DNA of 64,000 nt from JAIBJN01 sp963839745 (GCA_963839745.1 CAWIWC010000013.1:52116-116115), one strand, 5' to 3'; counted from the first letter of the stretch, positions 1-9,049 are shown. Numbers and translations are program-made. Notes: generated from the sequence alone by a model not told the origin.

Positions 1-8
1 GTAGCGCC

Positions 9-719
9 ATGTCCGGAGGTCTGACCGACAAGCTGAGGGGCTCCCTCGAGGGGTACCTCGCGCGCAGCGCTGCCGAGCTCGACGAGCGGGGCGCCCAGCA
101 CGCCGAGCGCACGGCCGAGCTCGAGGCCGCAGCCGCCCAGCTGGAGGATGCAGAGCGCGAGCTCGACGAGCGCACGCGCCGACTCGAGGAGCTCGGGCCC
201 ATGCCGGCGCGGCTCGCCCGAGCCGTCGACGAGGTCCTGACCATCCTCGACGCCCGCGCCGGCAAGCTCGCGGACGAGTCCGCCGCGCTGCAGGACAGGC
301 TCCGGGAGCTCGCCGAGGCCGAGGCCGAGCTGGCGGCGCGCGAGCGGATGTTCACCGAGAAGACCGACCGCCTCCGCGTCGAGCAGCGACGCCTCGCCGA
401 CCGGGAGAAGGAGCTCGCCGAGTACCAGCGCGACCTGCTCGACCCCGACGCGGCGCTCGGCACCCAGTGGGTGGCCCAGCGCGATCGCTCGTTCGCCGAG
501 GCCGAGACCATCCTCGAGGAGCGGCGCCGCGAGCTCGACGCCCGCGAGCACGAGCTCGAGGAGCGCCGCGTGCACGACGGCACCTCCTTCCAGCTCCGCC
601 AGGAGGAGCTGGACCGGGCGGAGCGGGAGCTGACCGAGCTGCGCGAGCGGCTCGAGCGCCGCGAGCAGGAGCTGAACGCGTACGTCGCCCAGCTCCAGGG
701 CGGCTTCAACCGCGGTTAG
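9..719 (+). CDS. Coiled-coil protein of unknown function
   Basis: A 236-residue protein made almost wholly of Glu/Arg/Ala/Leu heptads, with no signal peptide or membrane segment. It looks like one long alpha-helical coiled coil, broken near residues 60-80 by a short segment with Gly and Pro ('LGPMPARLARAVDEV'). The composition suits a structural or scaffolding protein, but no named family is recognised. The ATG lies 8 bases from the window edge, so its ribosome binding site cannot be judged and the true start could lie upstream. Confidence 0.75.
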   Translation: MSGGLTDKLRGSLEGYLARSAAELDERGAQHAERTAELEAAAAQLEDAERELDERTRRLEELGPMPARLARAVDEVLTILDARAGKLADESAALQDRLRELAEAEAELAARERMFTEKTDRLRVEQRRLADREKELAEYQRDLLDPDAALGTQWVAQRDRSFAEAETILEERRRELDAREHELEERRVHDGTSFQLRQEELDRAERELTELRERLERREQELNAYVAQLQGGFNRG

Positions 720-1106
720 CTACAACTCAGGGATCGTCCGCCTCCTCGCCTCTCTCTGTCCTCGGCGGCCGCGGTCACCGCGCTGAGCCTCCCCGCACCG
801 GCATCGCCCGCGCCCATCGAGGACAGGCGCCCCGCCGTCTTCCTGGCGATCTGCCCCGTCGGCATCGCGCTCACCCGCGTGGTCACGTCGCGGGCGGTCG
901 GCGACGGCGCGTACTCGTTCTACCGCGCCGCGTTCTAGAGGGTTCACGGCACGTCGCTCGACACAGCTTGCGTTCGTCGAGCCCTCGCTCTTAAGGGAAA
1001 GGAGGTTACCCACTCCTCTCCATCCTCAATTTATCGCGCACAGGGGGCTTGCGGCAAGCCCCGGGTCGTACCGCATAATCGCCGGGATGCCGGCCGGAGT
1101 GTGGCT
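720..1106. other. Intergenic stretch, no supported gene
   Basis: No reading frame here has a convincing start, ribosome binding site and protein-like composition. A short plus-strand open stretch ends at about 938 in 'GDGAYSFYRAAF', which could be the tail of a decayed gene. The last ~40 bases should hold the promoter and ribosome binding site of the monooxygenase that follows. Confidence 0.4.
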
Positions 1107-2606
1107 ATGACCGAGCATGCGGTGGTGATCGCCGGAGGAGGTCCGACAGGGCTGATGATGGCGGGCGAGTTGGCGTTGGCGGGCGTCGACGTCGCCATTG
1201 TCGAGCGGCGCGCCAGCCAGGACCTCCCCGGCTCGCGCGCAGGCGGTCTGCATTCACGCACCATCGAGGTTCTCGATCAGCGTGGAATCGCCGATCGGTT
1301 CCTGTCCGAAGGACAGGAGGCGCAGGTCGCGGCGTTCGCCGGGACCCCGTTGGACATCAGCGACTTTCCCACCCGGCATCCCTACGGGCTCGGGCTGTGG
1401 CAGAACCACATCGAGCGCATCCTGGCCGACTGGGTCGACGAGCTCGAGGTGCCGATCCATCGCGAACGTGAAGTGACCGGATTCGCGCAGGGCGACACCG
1501 GCGTCGACGTCGAGCTGTCCGACGGCCGGCCGCTGCGGGCGGACTACCTCGTCGGATGCGACGGTGGGCGCAGCGTGATCCGCAAGGCAGCCGGGATCGA
1601 GTTCCCCGGTTGGGATGCGACCACGAGCGCCCTGATCGCCCAGGTCGAAATGACCGAGGAGCCTGAGTTGGGCATCCGCCGCGATGCCTCTGGCATGCAT
1701 GCCCTGGGCAAGGTGGACTACGAGATCCGCGACGGCGAAGTGGTCTACAAGGAAGGAGGGACGGTGGGGGTCATGCTGACCGAGTCGCACGTCGGATCCA
1801 CGGCCGAACCCACCTTGCGCGATCTCAGCGAGGCGCTCGTCGCCGTCTACGGGACCGATTACGGGATCCACAGTCCCACATGGATCTCCCGGTTCACCGA
1901 CATGACTCGGCAGGCCGCGACCTACCGCGCGGGGCGCGTCCTGCTGGCGGGCGACGCGGCGCACGTGCACTCCCCGGTCGGTGGACAGGGCCTCAACACC
2001 GGCGTGCAGGATGCGGTGAACCTGGGCTGGAAGCTGGCGCAGGTGGTCAAGCTGACATCGCCCGAAAGCCTCCTCGATACCTACCACGCCGAGCGTCATC
2101 CGGTCGCTGCCCGCGTGCTGCGCCACACGATGGCGCAGGTCGCGCTCATGCGCCCCGACGATCGCATCGAGGCGGTGCGCGACACCGTGTCCGAGCTGCT
2201 GAGCATGGACGAGCCTCGCCGACGATTCGCCGCGATGATGTCCGGTCTGGACATCCACTACGACCTGGGCGAGGGACACCCGCTGCTCGGACGCCGCATG
2301 CCCGACCTCGATCTAGTCACCGCCGACGGCCCGCTGCGCGTGTTCACCCTGCTGCACGACGCCCGGCCGGTACTCCTCAACCTCGGTGAGCCCGGCGGCT
2401 TCGACATCACCCCATGGGCGGATCGGGTTCAGGTGGTCGACGCCGCCTACGCTGGTGCGTGGGAGCTTCCGGCACTCGGGGCGGTCACTGCTCCCACCGC
2501 CGTGTTGATTCGGCCGGACGGATATGTGGCGTGGGTAGGAGACCGAACCCAGACGGGGCTCGCTGACGCCCTCACCACCTGGTTCGGACCGCCTACTGCG
2601 GCATAG
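1107..2606 (+). CDS. FAD-dependent aromatic monooxygenase (PheA/TfdB, rifampicin-monooxygenase-like)
   Basis: Class A flavoprotein monooxygenase that would hydroxylate an aromatic substrate using NAD(P)H and O2. The N-terminal Rossmann motif is 'VVIAGGGPTGLMMAGEL', a second FAD motif is 'YLVGCDGGRSVIRKAAG', and the ribityl-binding 'VLLAGDAAHVHSPVGGQG' stretch lies near residue 280. The C-terminal ~110 residues look like the thioredoxin-like domain common in this subfamily. About 499 residues is normal. A GTG six bases upstream is in frame, but CGGAG at about 1095-1099 is correctly spaced only for the ATG at 1107. The substrate is unknown: rifamycins, polyketides or phenols are all possible. 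Confidence 0.9.
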   Translation: MTEHAVVIAGGGPTGLMMAGELALAGVDVAIVERRASQDLPGSRAGGLHSRTIEVLDQRGIADRFLSEGQEAQVAAFAGTPLDISDFPTRHPYGLGLWQNHIERILADWVDELEVPIHREREVTGFAQGDTGVDVELSDGRPLRADYLVGCDGGRSVIRKAAGIEFPGWDATTSALIAQVEMTEEPELGIRRDASGMHALGKVDYEIRDGEVVYKEGGTVGVMLTESHVGSTAEPTLRDLSEALVAVYGTDYGIHSPTWISRFTDMTRQAATYRAGRVLLAGDAAHVHSPVGGQGLNTGVQDAVNLGWKLAQVVKLTSPESLLDTYHAERHPVAARVLRHTMAQVALMRPDDRIEAVRDTVSELLSMDEPRRRFAAMMSGLDIHYDLGEGHPLLGRRMPDLDLVTADGPLRVFTLLHDARPVLLNLGEPGGFDITPWADRVQVVDAAYAGAWELPALGAVTAPTAVLIRPDGYVAWVGDRTQTGLADALTTWFGPPTAA

Positions 2607-2635
2607 CTGTCAGGGGTTCTAAGGTACGGGAGCGG

Positions 2636-3046
2636 ATGCCCCGCGCACCCCTCCCACCCGAGCTCCAGCGCTTCATCGAGAAGCCGCGCCACGCCGTCGT
2701 CGGAACCGTCCGCGCAGACTCGACGCCCGTGACGACGCCCTGCTGGTACGGCGTCGACGCAGCGGGGCGCATCTTCATCTCGATGGGCGACGACAGCCAC
2801 AGGCACCGCCACATCCAGGCGAACCCGCGCGTCGCGCTCACGATCCTCGGGGACAACTGGTACTCGCACGTCTCCATCGTCGGCCGCGCGGTCGAGCTCC
2901 GGCCGGATCCCGACCTGGCCGACATCGACGCGCTCTCGCAGCACTACGAGGGCGTTGCGTACGACGACCGCGAGTACCGAGGCGTGACCGCGTTCATCGA
3001 GATCGAGCGCTGGCACACGTGGGGCGACCCGGCCGGCGAGGCCTGA
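2636..3046 (+). CDS. PPOX-class (F420- or FMN-dependent) split-barrel protein
   Basis: A 136-residue single-domain pyridoxamine-phosphate-oxidase-fold protein. The opening 'FIEKPRHAVVGTVRADSTP' followed by 'PCWYGVDAAGRIFISM' and 'ANPRVALTILGD' is the usual strand pattern of the actinobacterial PPOX family, in which many members bind coenzyme F420. It probably acts as a small cytosolic reductase or redox-cofactor protein. It lies 29 bp after the FAD monooxygenase on the same strand and may be co-transcribed. The cofactor cannot be assigned from sequence alone. Confidence 0.85.
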   Translation: MPRAPLPPELQRFIEKPRHAVVGTVRADSTPVTTPCWYGVDAAGRIFISMGDDSHRHRHIQANPRVALTILGDNWYSHVSIVGRAVELRPDPDLADIDALSQHYEGVAYDDREYRGVTAFIEIERWHTWGDPAGEA

Positions 3047-3056
3047 CGGGCCGCGC

Positions 3057-4616
3057 CTACCGCTGGCTGCAGCGCCCGAGCCTGAACGAGCCGCCGGAGC
3101 CGGTGCCGAGAATGCAGATCCACTCGCCGTCGTCCGTCGGCTCGTCGTAGCGGGTCTGGAAGGACGGGCCGCGCGGGGCCGGCGAGAGGTCGCAGTACGC
3201 CCCGGCGAGAATGCACTCCTGGGAGCCCCAGCGCCCGGGGAACGCGTTCCAGGACGCCTCGTTTCCGTCCTCGTCGATCGGCAAGGGCTTGAGGCAGCCG
3301 TCGCAGGCGAGGTTGTGAGCCCACGGGATCCCCCCGTTGTAGCGGGCCTCGGGCAACGACCCCACCTCCTGCCTGCAGTTGCCGAAGCACACGTCCGGGT
3401 ACGAGGCGTGGCTGTTGCGGGCGACGAACGCGACGGGGCGAACCCCGTTGTTGTCGACGGTCCGCTGAACGACTTCGTCCCAGACCACCGCGTCTGCCGG
3501 AGCCTGCGGCGACGGCAGGTTCCCCCACACCGGCTCGAGCGTCTTCGCCCAGGAGTACGAGAGCAGGTGGGCGTGCTGCGCGTAGCGCACGGAGGTCGGA
3601 CCGAGGAGCTCCCCGCCCACGTCGACGCACGACTCGGATTCCGACTCGCACGGCGCCACGACGACGGTCACCCCCTCCCAGTCCCCCGCGTGCTCCTGAC
3701 ACGTGAACGGCGGCGTCCTGAAGCCGGGCCCGCAGAAGACCTTGTCGGCGACAGGCGAGGGATTCCGGGAGTAGAACCACCAGTAGTCGAGGAAGCGCCG
3801 GTCCCCGTCGCGGGTGACGTGGTAGTAGTAGGCGCTCTCGTCGCCGCCGCCGCGCGGCGCCGGAGCGGACTCGTCGATGTCGAGGTAGTCGAACGTCATG
3901 TCGATGTCCTCGGCGCTCTCGACGTCGTGGCAGCGGTCCACGACGAGGTACTTGCGGCACTGGTCGATCCGGTCGTCCTCGATCGCCTCGTCGATGTCGA
4001 GGGGGTAGCGGAGCTCGCCCGAGTCGAAGAAGAGAAGCGGCCGGAAGGTCATGGCCAGCTGGGCGTCCGAGCCCTCCGCGGCGGCGAGAGGCACCGGCAG
4101 CGCGTCGGGCACGGGATCCGAGGGCGTGAACGGCTTCTGGACGAAAAGGACGACGAGCAGGAGACCGACGGCGACGAACGCCGCGGGCCAGAGGGGCGGC
4201 ACGGATTCCTTCCGCCACTTCCGGACGATCGCCACCACGAGCCACACGAGGAACGCCCCGCCGAGGATGAGGGCGCCGGCGAGCCAGTTGACCAGCGCGA
4301 TGGGGATGCCGACGAGCACCACGAGCGTCGCTGCGAACGCACGCGTGAGGACGAACCTGTCGTCTCGCTTGAAGAGGGACAGCTGGAGCCGCCGGAGGAT
4401 CCAGAGCGCGAGCGTCATGATCACGATCGCGAAGACGAGATCCCCCCACAGCCCGCCTCCGCGCAGGAGCCAGTTGATGAGGATCAGGAAGCCGAGCGCG
4501 AGCAGGAGGACGGCGACGAACGCCCCGACGCGCAGGCTCAGCCCCCGGTCGGGGAGGCCGCGGACCCAGGCCACGAACCTGTCCCGCTGCGCCTTGAGCC
4601 ACGTGAAGAGCCTCAT
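3057..4616 (-). CDS. Membrane protein with Vps62-related extracytoplasmic domain
   Basis: The first ~175 residues hold about five hydrophobic segments. The rest is a soluble domain with motifs typical of Vps62-related proteins: 'LDYWWFYSRNP', 'HAGDWEGVTV' and 'VARNSHASYPD', plus many cysteines (for example CFGNC and CDGC) that suggest an oxidised, exported domain. No enzymatic role is established for this family. An ATG at 4715 would add 33 basic residues. The ATG at 4616 starts 'MRLFTWLKAQ' shortly before the first membrane segment and is preferred. The gene ends 11 bp from the convergent PPOX gene. Confidence 0.75.
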   Translation of the reverse strand: MRLFTWLKAQRDRFVAWVRGLPDRGLSLRVGAFVAVLLLALGFLILINWLLRGGGLWGDLVFAIVIMTLALWILRRLQLSLFKRDDRFVLTRAFAATLVVLVGIPIALVNWLAGALILGGAFLVWLVVAIVRKWRKESVPPLWPAAFVAVGLLLVVLFVQKPFTPSDPVPDALPVPLAAAEGSDAQLAMTFRPLLFFDSGELRYPLDIDEAIEDDRIDQCRKYLVVDRCHDVESAEDIDMTFDYLDIDESAPAPRGGGDESAYYYHVTRDGDRRFLDYWWFYSRNPSPVADKVFCGPGFRTPPFTCQEHAGDWEGVTVVVAPCESESESCVDVGGELLGPTSVRYAQHAHLLSYSWAKTLEPVWGNLPSPQAPADAVVWDEVVQRTVDNNGVRPVAFVARNSHASYPDVCFGNCRQEVGSLPEARYNGGIPWAHNLACDGCLKPLPIDEDGNEASWNAFPGRWGSQECILAGAYCDLSPAPRGPSFQTRYDEPTDDGEWICILGTGSGGSFRLGRCSQR

Positions 4617-4751
4617 TCGCGGAAGTGTCGTCCTGTGGGCGGACGGCGAGGCCTTGACCTGCTTGGCCCGCGGCGCCTTCGTGCCGAGTGTGACGAGCCG
4701 CCTGCTCCAAGTCAATCGGCGACCGGCCCGGCGCCCTGCCGCGGCAGAGTG

Positions 4752-4783
4752 TTACGCGGGGTTCGACTCCCGCCGCCCTCCAC
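4752..4783 (+). other. tmRNA/tRNA 3'-end-like fragment (possible attachment-site remnant)
   Basis: The stretch reads like the last ~30 bases of a transfer-messenger RNA: a GCGGG/CCCGC T-stem around a TTCGACT loop, then a 3' acceptor strand ending CTCCAC. Two one-base insertions (an extra G before the loop and an extra C in the acceptor strand) spoil canonical pairing. No matching 5' acceptor strand lies within 100 bases upstream, so this is not a complete tRNA. It sits in the 178-bp gap between two minus-strand genes. Fragments of this kind are often left by elements that integrate in ssrA, but no integrase is nearby. Confidence 0.35.
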
Positions 4784-4794
4784 TCGAGACGTGA

Positions 4795-5844
4795 TCAGCC
4801 GGCGGCGTCGGTCGGCAAAGAGGCCGGGCGGTACCGCTTCCAGGTCACCCCGGCGAGAAGGCCGATTACCAGCGTGGGCACGATGGTCATCGCGCGATAA
4901 ACGAGGACTGCCGCCACGACTTCCACCTGGTCGCCGTCGAAGCCAACGAGAGCGGTCGTCAGGCCCAGCTCGACGATGCCCAGCCCTCCCGGCGTGATCG
5001 GGATCGAACCGAGGAGTCGTGCGAGCGACCAGGCGGCAAAGGCTTCGACCGCGCTCACCTCGCTCCCGGAGACCCCGAGAACGCGGAGTGAGACGAGCAG
5101 GACGAGAAAGACGGTGAGCTGCCCGGCGAGGGTTGCGAGCGTGAGCACGTGCCAGCGGCCTCTGAGGAGCCGGTTCGTCCGGCTGCGAAAGCGGACGAAC
5201 GACTCTCCGTCCCATCGCACGGGCTCCCGTCGGATCAACCGGAGCCCCCGGGAGACGATCCGGGCCGCGAGGTCACCGAGCCGGCGAGCGAGCCTGGGAG
5301 TGCTCAGGCCGGCCGCGAAGCCCGCCACAACGACGACGAAGATCGCCAGACCGACGGCGGCGATCGAGTCGAGGGCGGTGTGGGCGTCGCCGCTCAGGGC
5401 AAGGAGGGCGAGGGCGACCGTCGGGAAGGCCAGCATCGCGAGCTGGTTCCAGACACCCGTGACCGCGACCGCCAGACCGACCGCGGCGCTCGCGAAGCCC
5501 CAGGCGCGGAGCATCGCGAACGACAGCGCCATCCCGACGGCGACTCCCGCGGGAGCGACGTAGGTCGACGCCGTCGAGGCCTGGGTGACGACGAACGCCT
5601 GGCGGAAGCCGAGGCCCGGCAGCGCCGCCATCCAGGGCGGCGCGAACGTGACGAGGTTCAGCAGCGTTGCTCCGAACAGGAGAGCGATTTCCGTCCACGA
5701 CAGCGTCTTGACGACGCCCCAGACGTCCCGGTAGTCGGCGATTTGCGGAAGGACGAAGAAGAAGGTCACTACGACGACGGCGACAGCGACGCCGGCCCCG
5801 AGCATGTGCCGCTTCGAAACTCTCCTTCGGCGATCGGCCACCAT
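4795..5844 (-). CDS. YbhN/UPF0104-type polytopic membrane protein
   Basis: A polytopic protein with about eight hydrophobic segments. The signature 'GSIPITPGGLGIVELGL' near the C-terminus is typical of the lysylphosphatidylglycerol-synthase transmembrane (YbhN/UPF0104) family. The soluble transferase domain of MprF is absent. Related proteins are linked to lipid handling and envelope integrity, but the reaction here is unknown. Candidate starts are ATG at 5913, 5877, 5844 and 5805; 5844 keeps a short basic leader before the first membrane segment. A second member of the family lies at 41990-42952. Confidence 0.8.
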   Translation of the reverse strand: MVADRRRRVSKRHMLGAGVAVAVVVVTFFFVLPQIADYRDVWGVVKTLSWTEIALLFGATLLNLVTFAPPWMAALPGLGFRQAFVVTQASTASTYVAPAGVAVGMALSFAMLRAWGFASAAVGLAVAVTGVWNQLAMLAFPTVALALLALSGDAHTALDSIAAVGLAIFVVVVAGFAAGLSTPRLARRLGDLAARIVSRGLRLIRREPVRWDGESFVRFRSRTNRLLRGRWHVLTLATLAGQLTVFLVLLVSLRVLGVSGSEVSAVEAFAAWSLARLLGSIPITPGGLGIVELGLTTALVGFDGDQVEVVAAVLVYRAMTIVPTLVIGLLAGVTWKRYRPASLPTDAAG

Positions 5845-6043
5845 CCGTCGGGATTGTGAGCGACCGGCACCATCCATGTGCCGAGCCACCTTCCTGTGCC
5901 GCCCACGCAGCACACAACGATTCCTGAATCAGAGAGCTCCCTGACGTGCTGGCTCCCGGTGGAAGAGCGAGCCGCGCTCCGGGACACTTTCGGTCGTCCA
6001 CTGCGGCCAGAGGCCGCGCCAACAGCGATTCGGGAGGCTCGAC

Positions 6044-6547
6044 ATGGATCCGTTCATCGGTGAGATCCGACTCGTTCCCTTCAACTTCGCTCCCCGAGGC
6101 TGGGCGCTCTGCGCGGGGCAACTGTTGCCGATCAACCAGAACCAGGCGCTCTTCGCTCTGCTCGGGACGGAATACGGCGGAGACGGACGGACGACGTTCG
6201 CCCTCCCTGACCTGCGCGGACGCATTCCGATCGGCGCCGGCCAGCCCCCCACCGGATCCAGTTACCCGCTCGGCGCAACGGGCGGACAGGAGACGGTCGA
6301 GCTGACGACGCGCCAGCTCCCAGCACACGCCCACGCCGTACACGCGACCAGCGCAGCCGGCACGACGAAGAACCCGGCGACAGCGTTCCCGGCGGGCGGA
6401 GGCGCGTACGCCGCGCAGCGAAACGTCCGCATGAAAGCGGCGATGATCGGCCGGACGGGCGGCGGCGAGGGGCACGAGAACAGGCAGCCCTATCTGAGCC
6501 TGAACTACATCATTGCGCTTCAGGGGATCTTCCCCGCGCAGAGCTGA
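6044..6547 (+). CDS. Phage tail collar / microcystin-dependent-like protein
   Basis: A 167-residue protein of the tail-collar family. Features are 'FIGEIRLVPFNFAPRGWALC' at the N-terminus, 'GQLLPINQNQALFALLGT', 'TTFALPDLRGRIPIG' and the C-terminal 'QPYLSLNYIIALQG'. Chromosomal copies (MdpB-type) occur in many bacteria without a surrounding phage and their role is not settled. GGGAGG is well placed about 8 bases before the ATG. No other tail genes are nearby, so this is a solitary copy rather than part of a prophage. Confidence 0.9.
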   Translation: MDPFIGEIRLVPFNFAPRGWALCAGQLLPINQNQALFALLGTEYGGDGRTTFALPDLRGRIPIGAGQPPTGSSYPLGATGGQETVELTTRQLPAHAHAVHATSAAGTTKNPATAFPAGGGAYAAQRNVRMKAAMIGRTGGGEGHENRQPYLSLNYIIALQGIFPAQS

Positions 6548-6684
6548 CACGTTTTCAAAGAAGAGGAAGAAGAGGCCCAGCGGCTACAGTCTGAAATCTG
6601 CCGGCGGGCAAGCGAGGGAGCGGCCTTGCCTGCGCTAACGAAGTCCGTCGGCATCCGTCGTCAAGCTGGAGAACTGACCCATCG

Positions 6685-7638
6685 GTGACTTCGAAGGTTC
6701 CCAGCCGCGTCGCCAAGCTCGCGCAAGCGGTGCGCTCCGCAGCGCGGGCGGTGGCCCCTGCTGCCGCCCTTCTACTGGTGGGCGTCGCGGCGTTCGCGCT
6801 GCTCAAATGGGTTCCGCTCGGTTCGGAGCGCGACCCTAGGGCCCGCGGCGGGAAAGACGAGCTGGCTATATGGCAGCTGCTGATCGCAGGCGAAGTCGTC
6901 GTGTGGGCGCTTTTCGCGGCCATGGGGTTCCGGATGCTGAAAACGCTCCGCGCTCGTCTGCCCGCCGCGCTGCTGCACGCACGCTGGCGTGAGACAGCCG
7001 AGTTCCTTTTCCTCGTCTACGGCGCGGTGGCGCTCCTGCTCGCGCTCGGATGGGTGGCGAACCTTGCGAGCCCGACCGTGCTGCAGGGGCAACAATGGAA
7101 GAACGCGGTGCTCCACTTGGTCGCAGGGGTCGCGATCTTTCCCTTCCTGGTCGTCCTGAAGCGGATTCAGCTGTGCGCGGACGAGGAGCGTCGTGGTCGG
7201 CGACGACGTGCGACATCGAGCTCCACCGTCTCTTGCGCGGGTATTTGCGATCGGCCACCATGTGCCTCGGAGCGATCATCGCACTGGCGGTGGTCGCGAC
7301 AGGGGCGCTCAGAAACGCGGTCGAGGTCGCAAAGCTCGATCCGCTGCCCGAGACGTTCGTCGTCCTCTACGGCGCCTGGTTCACCGCCATTCTCGGCGCG
7401 ATTTACCTTTACGTGTTCGGGGCCTTGAGAAGCGCGGTCGCCGGATCGTGGATGGGGCGGCCCTGCTCAAACGAGGCGATCTAGCGTCCGCACAGGACGA
7501 CGACGCGACCAACCGCGTGCGGAAGGGCCTTACGAAGAGCTTGAGCTGGGTGGCGACCCGAGAAAGAATCTCGAAGGGCTCGTGGCGGTCTTCGCGCCGC
7601 TAATCGGCGCCCTCCTCAGCCAGCTCGGCGGACTATGA
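6685..7638 (+). pseudogene. Polytopic membrane protein gene broken by frameshifts
   Basis: Protein-like sequence runs through all three frames. Residues 1 to about 170 (from GTG 6685) hold three or four hydrophobic helices ending 'FPFLVVLKRIQLCADEE'. Near 7180-7200 the coding signal moves to another frame ('CLGAIIALAVVATGALRNA', 'VVLYGAWFTAILGAIYLYVF'). Near 7440-7480 it shifts again ('DGAALLKRGDLASAQDDD'), and near 7520 it returns to the first frame ('NLEGLVAVFAPLIGALLSQL'), stopping at 7638. The pieces join into one plausible membrane protein of about 315 residues of unrecognised family. A terminator follows at 7657. Confidence 0.6.
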
Positions 7639-7656
7639 CGTTTGCGCGCAACTGGC

Positions 7657-7682
7657 GAAAGCCTCGGGTAACCGGGGCTTTC
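7657..7682 (+). terminator. Hairpin terminator after the frameshifted membrane-protein gene
   Basis: An 11-bp stem GAAAGCCTCGG/CCGGGGCTTTC (one G-T pair) closes a GTAA loop and is followed by a T-rich TCTTTG run, 19 bp after the TGA at 7638. Confidence 0.65.
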
Positions 7683-7833
7683 TCTTTGAATGAGTAAGTA
7701 CCGGACAGACGAGGGTGTAGCTGGGCGCTCGCCCCCTTGAGACGACAGTCCCGTAGGCGAGCGAGCGAAACCCGATCGGCCGATGAGGCTTCGGTCGGTT
7801 TCACGGGAATCCGGATCGGGGAACCAGCTTTCC

Positions 7834-8028
7834 ATGGCAGGCATGGCAGGAGTCGTGGTCGCAATGATGGGAATCGCCGGACTCGCGATTCTTCCTACGA
7901 TGCTCCTACCCGGCGCGGGTCTCATCGGCGCCACGGTCGTCATCGTCCTTGGCGGGGGAAGCGTTGCCTGGCTGCTGCTGGAGGTTGCCAACGGGCGAGC
8001 CCCAACACGACCAAGGAGGCTGCGGTGA
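7834..8028 (+). CDS. Small two-helix membrane protein
   Basis: A 64-residue protein from ATG 7834 made of two hydrophobic helices ('GVVVAMMGIAGLAILPTMLL' and 'GATVVIVLGGGSVAWLLL') followed by a basic tail. An in-frame ATG at 7783 would add 17 residues. The TGA overlaps the GTG of the next gene by three bases (GTGA), which suggests translational coupling and supports this ORF being real. No family is recognised. Confidence 0.5.
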   Translation: MAGMAGVVVAMMGIAGLAILPTMLLPGAGLIGATVVIVLGGGSVAWLLLEVANGRAPTRPRRLR

Positions 8029-8237
8029 CGTGCACGAGTTACCTGATCACGCCGGTGACGTTCGACAAGTACGTCGATCCAGATGAGGTTGCACGGCAGT
8101 TCACAGAGTTTGTCCATCGTGCCTTCCGTGAGGCTCCGGGGATGCTGGACGACGTCGGAGTGACGTTCATCGGGACGAGCGTTGTCCAGCCCGGAGTTGA
8201 CGACATCGTGCTCGGCTTCTCAAGCGGCCGTCCATAG
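8025..8237 (+). CDS. Small protein of unknown function
   Basis: A 70-residue protein starting at GTG 8025 with a strong AAGGAGG five bases upstream. It has mixed alpha/beta composition ('FTEFVHRAFREAPGMLDDVG', 'VTFIGTSVVQPGVDDIVLGF') and no membrane segment. The start codon overlaps the stop of the preceding small membrane protein, so the two are probably translated together. No family is recognised. A hairpin with a run of six T follows at 8274. Confidence 0.6.
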   Translation: MTCTSYLITPVTFDKYVDPDEVARQFTEFVHRAFREAPGMLDDVGVTFIGTSVVQPGVDDIVLGFSSGRP

Positions 8238-8273
8238 CGCGTCCGTCGAGTCGCTTTCGCGTCGAGCGAAGCG

Positions 8274-8296
8274 GAAAGCGCGGCAACCGCTTTTTT
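8274..8296 (+). terminator. Rho-independent terminator
   Basis: A stem AAAGCG/CGCTTT around CGGCAAC ends in a run of six T, 37 bp after the stop of the 70-residue gene. Confidence 0.6.
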
Positions 8297-8486
8297 CACC
8301 GCCGCCTTTCTTGCCGACGAGGGCGTGGCCGGCCGGCTCGCGGACGCGCCGGAGCCGTTCTGGCGCCATGTGCGCGCGGCGCAGCGAGTCAACAAGCCTG
8401 CGGATTAACAGCGTTTTAAGGACTGCGTAAGTCCCGCACAACCTTTGCCGCCTAGCGTCCGGCGGATCCGACAGAGAGGAGTAGCA

Positions 8487-8870
8487 GTGAGACGTTTGCT
8501 ACTGCTGGGGGTGCTGACGGCAATCGCGACTGGGGTTTTCTCGGCGCCGGCCATGGCCGACGGGAACTCGCTCGGGCCGCCTGGCGGCACGATCTACGCG
8601 TTCGACGAAGCGTTCCTGGTGATTGCGACGCCAACGTCGCTTCCGGACGCGGGGCCGACGGACACTCTCTACAACTTCCCGGACTGCCAGAGTTGCGTAT
8701 CAGTCTCCGAGGCGGCGCCCGGCCACCCCGGCTACAACGGCGGCCGCTGGAAGGTTGTGGACGCGTACGGGATCACAAGCCAGTTGACCAACGCGGACGA
8801 TGTCGTCGCCACGGCGAGCGCCCTCGTTGACACCGGCGTCCGCTTCGTGTGCCCGCTCGTCAAGAGCTAG
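8487..8870 (+). CDS. Small secreted protein
   Basis: A 127-residue protein from GTG 8487, with AGAGAGGA six bases upstream. The N-terminus 'RRLLLLGVLTAIATGVFSAP' followed by AMA-DG is a clear Sec signal peptide with an AMA cleavage site. The mature part has a Cys pair (CQSC) and one further cysteine near the C-terminus, suggesting an exported disulfide-bonded protein. An earlier in-frame ATG at 8445 would place a basic extension before the signal and is less likely. No family is recognised. Confidence 0.75.
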   Translation: MRRLLLLGVLTAIATGVFSAPAMADGNSLGPPGGTIYAFDEAFLVIATPTSLPDAGPTDTLYNFPDCQSCVSVSEAAPGHPGYNGGRWKVVDAYGITSQLTNADDVVATASALVDTGVRFVCPLVKS

Positions 8871-8880
8871 ACGCCCTTTC

Positions 8881-8916
8881 CGTCAGGAGCGGGGCGGTAG
8901 CGCCCCGCTCCTGACG
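8881..8916. terminator. Long perfect hairpin, probably bidirectional terminator
   Basis: A perfect 16-bp inverted repeat (CGTCAGGAGCGGGGCG and its complement) closes a GTAG loop, starting 11 bp after the secreted-protein stop. There is no long T-run, but the stem is very stable. Confidence 0.7.
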
Positions 8917-9001
8917 CGTCGCCAATAGTCCGAGCACCTGCCCGGAGTCACGCCCTCTTCGGCCATCTAGGCAACCGCGCCGTCGCCTCGTAGCCTGACC
9001 T

Positions 9002-9049
9002 GGCCGGGGCGCAGGTCAGGGCCGGGCCTTTCGGCCCTACGCCCCGGCC
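9002..9049. repeat. Imperfect nested hairpin
   Basis: GGCCGGGGCG and CGCCCCGGCC form an outer 10-bp stem enclosing an inner AGGGCC/GGCCCT stem. It lies between the secreted-protein terminator and the eroded repeat region and may act as a further terminator. There is no gene at this place. Confidence 0.5.

Noticed and set aside
4687..4790. Complete tRNA-Sec or other long-arm tRNA
   Set aside because: The T-arm and 3' acceptor strand look right, but there is no pairing 5' acceptor strand and no TCA anticodon loop within range; kept only as a fragment.
3315..4997. 560-residue plus-strand open frame
   Set aside because: It is the antisense shadow of the Vps62-like and YbhN-like genes; Arg/Glu/Pro-rich with no domain. 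Long antisense frames are expected at this GC content.
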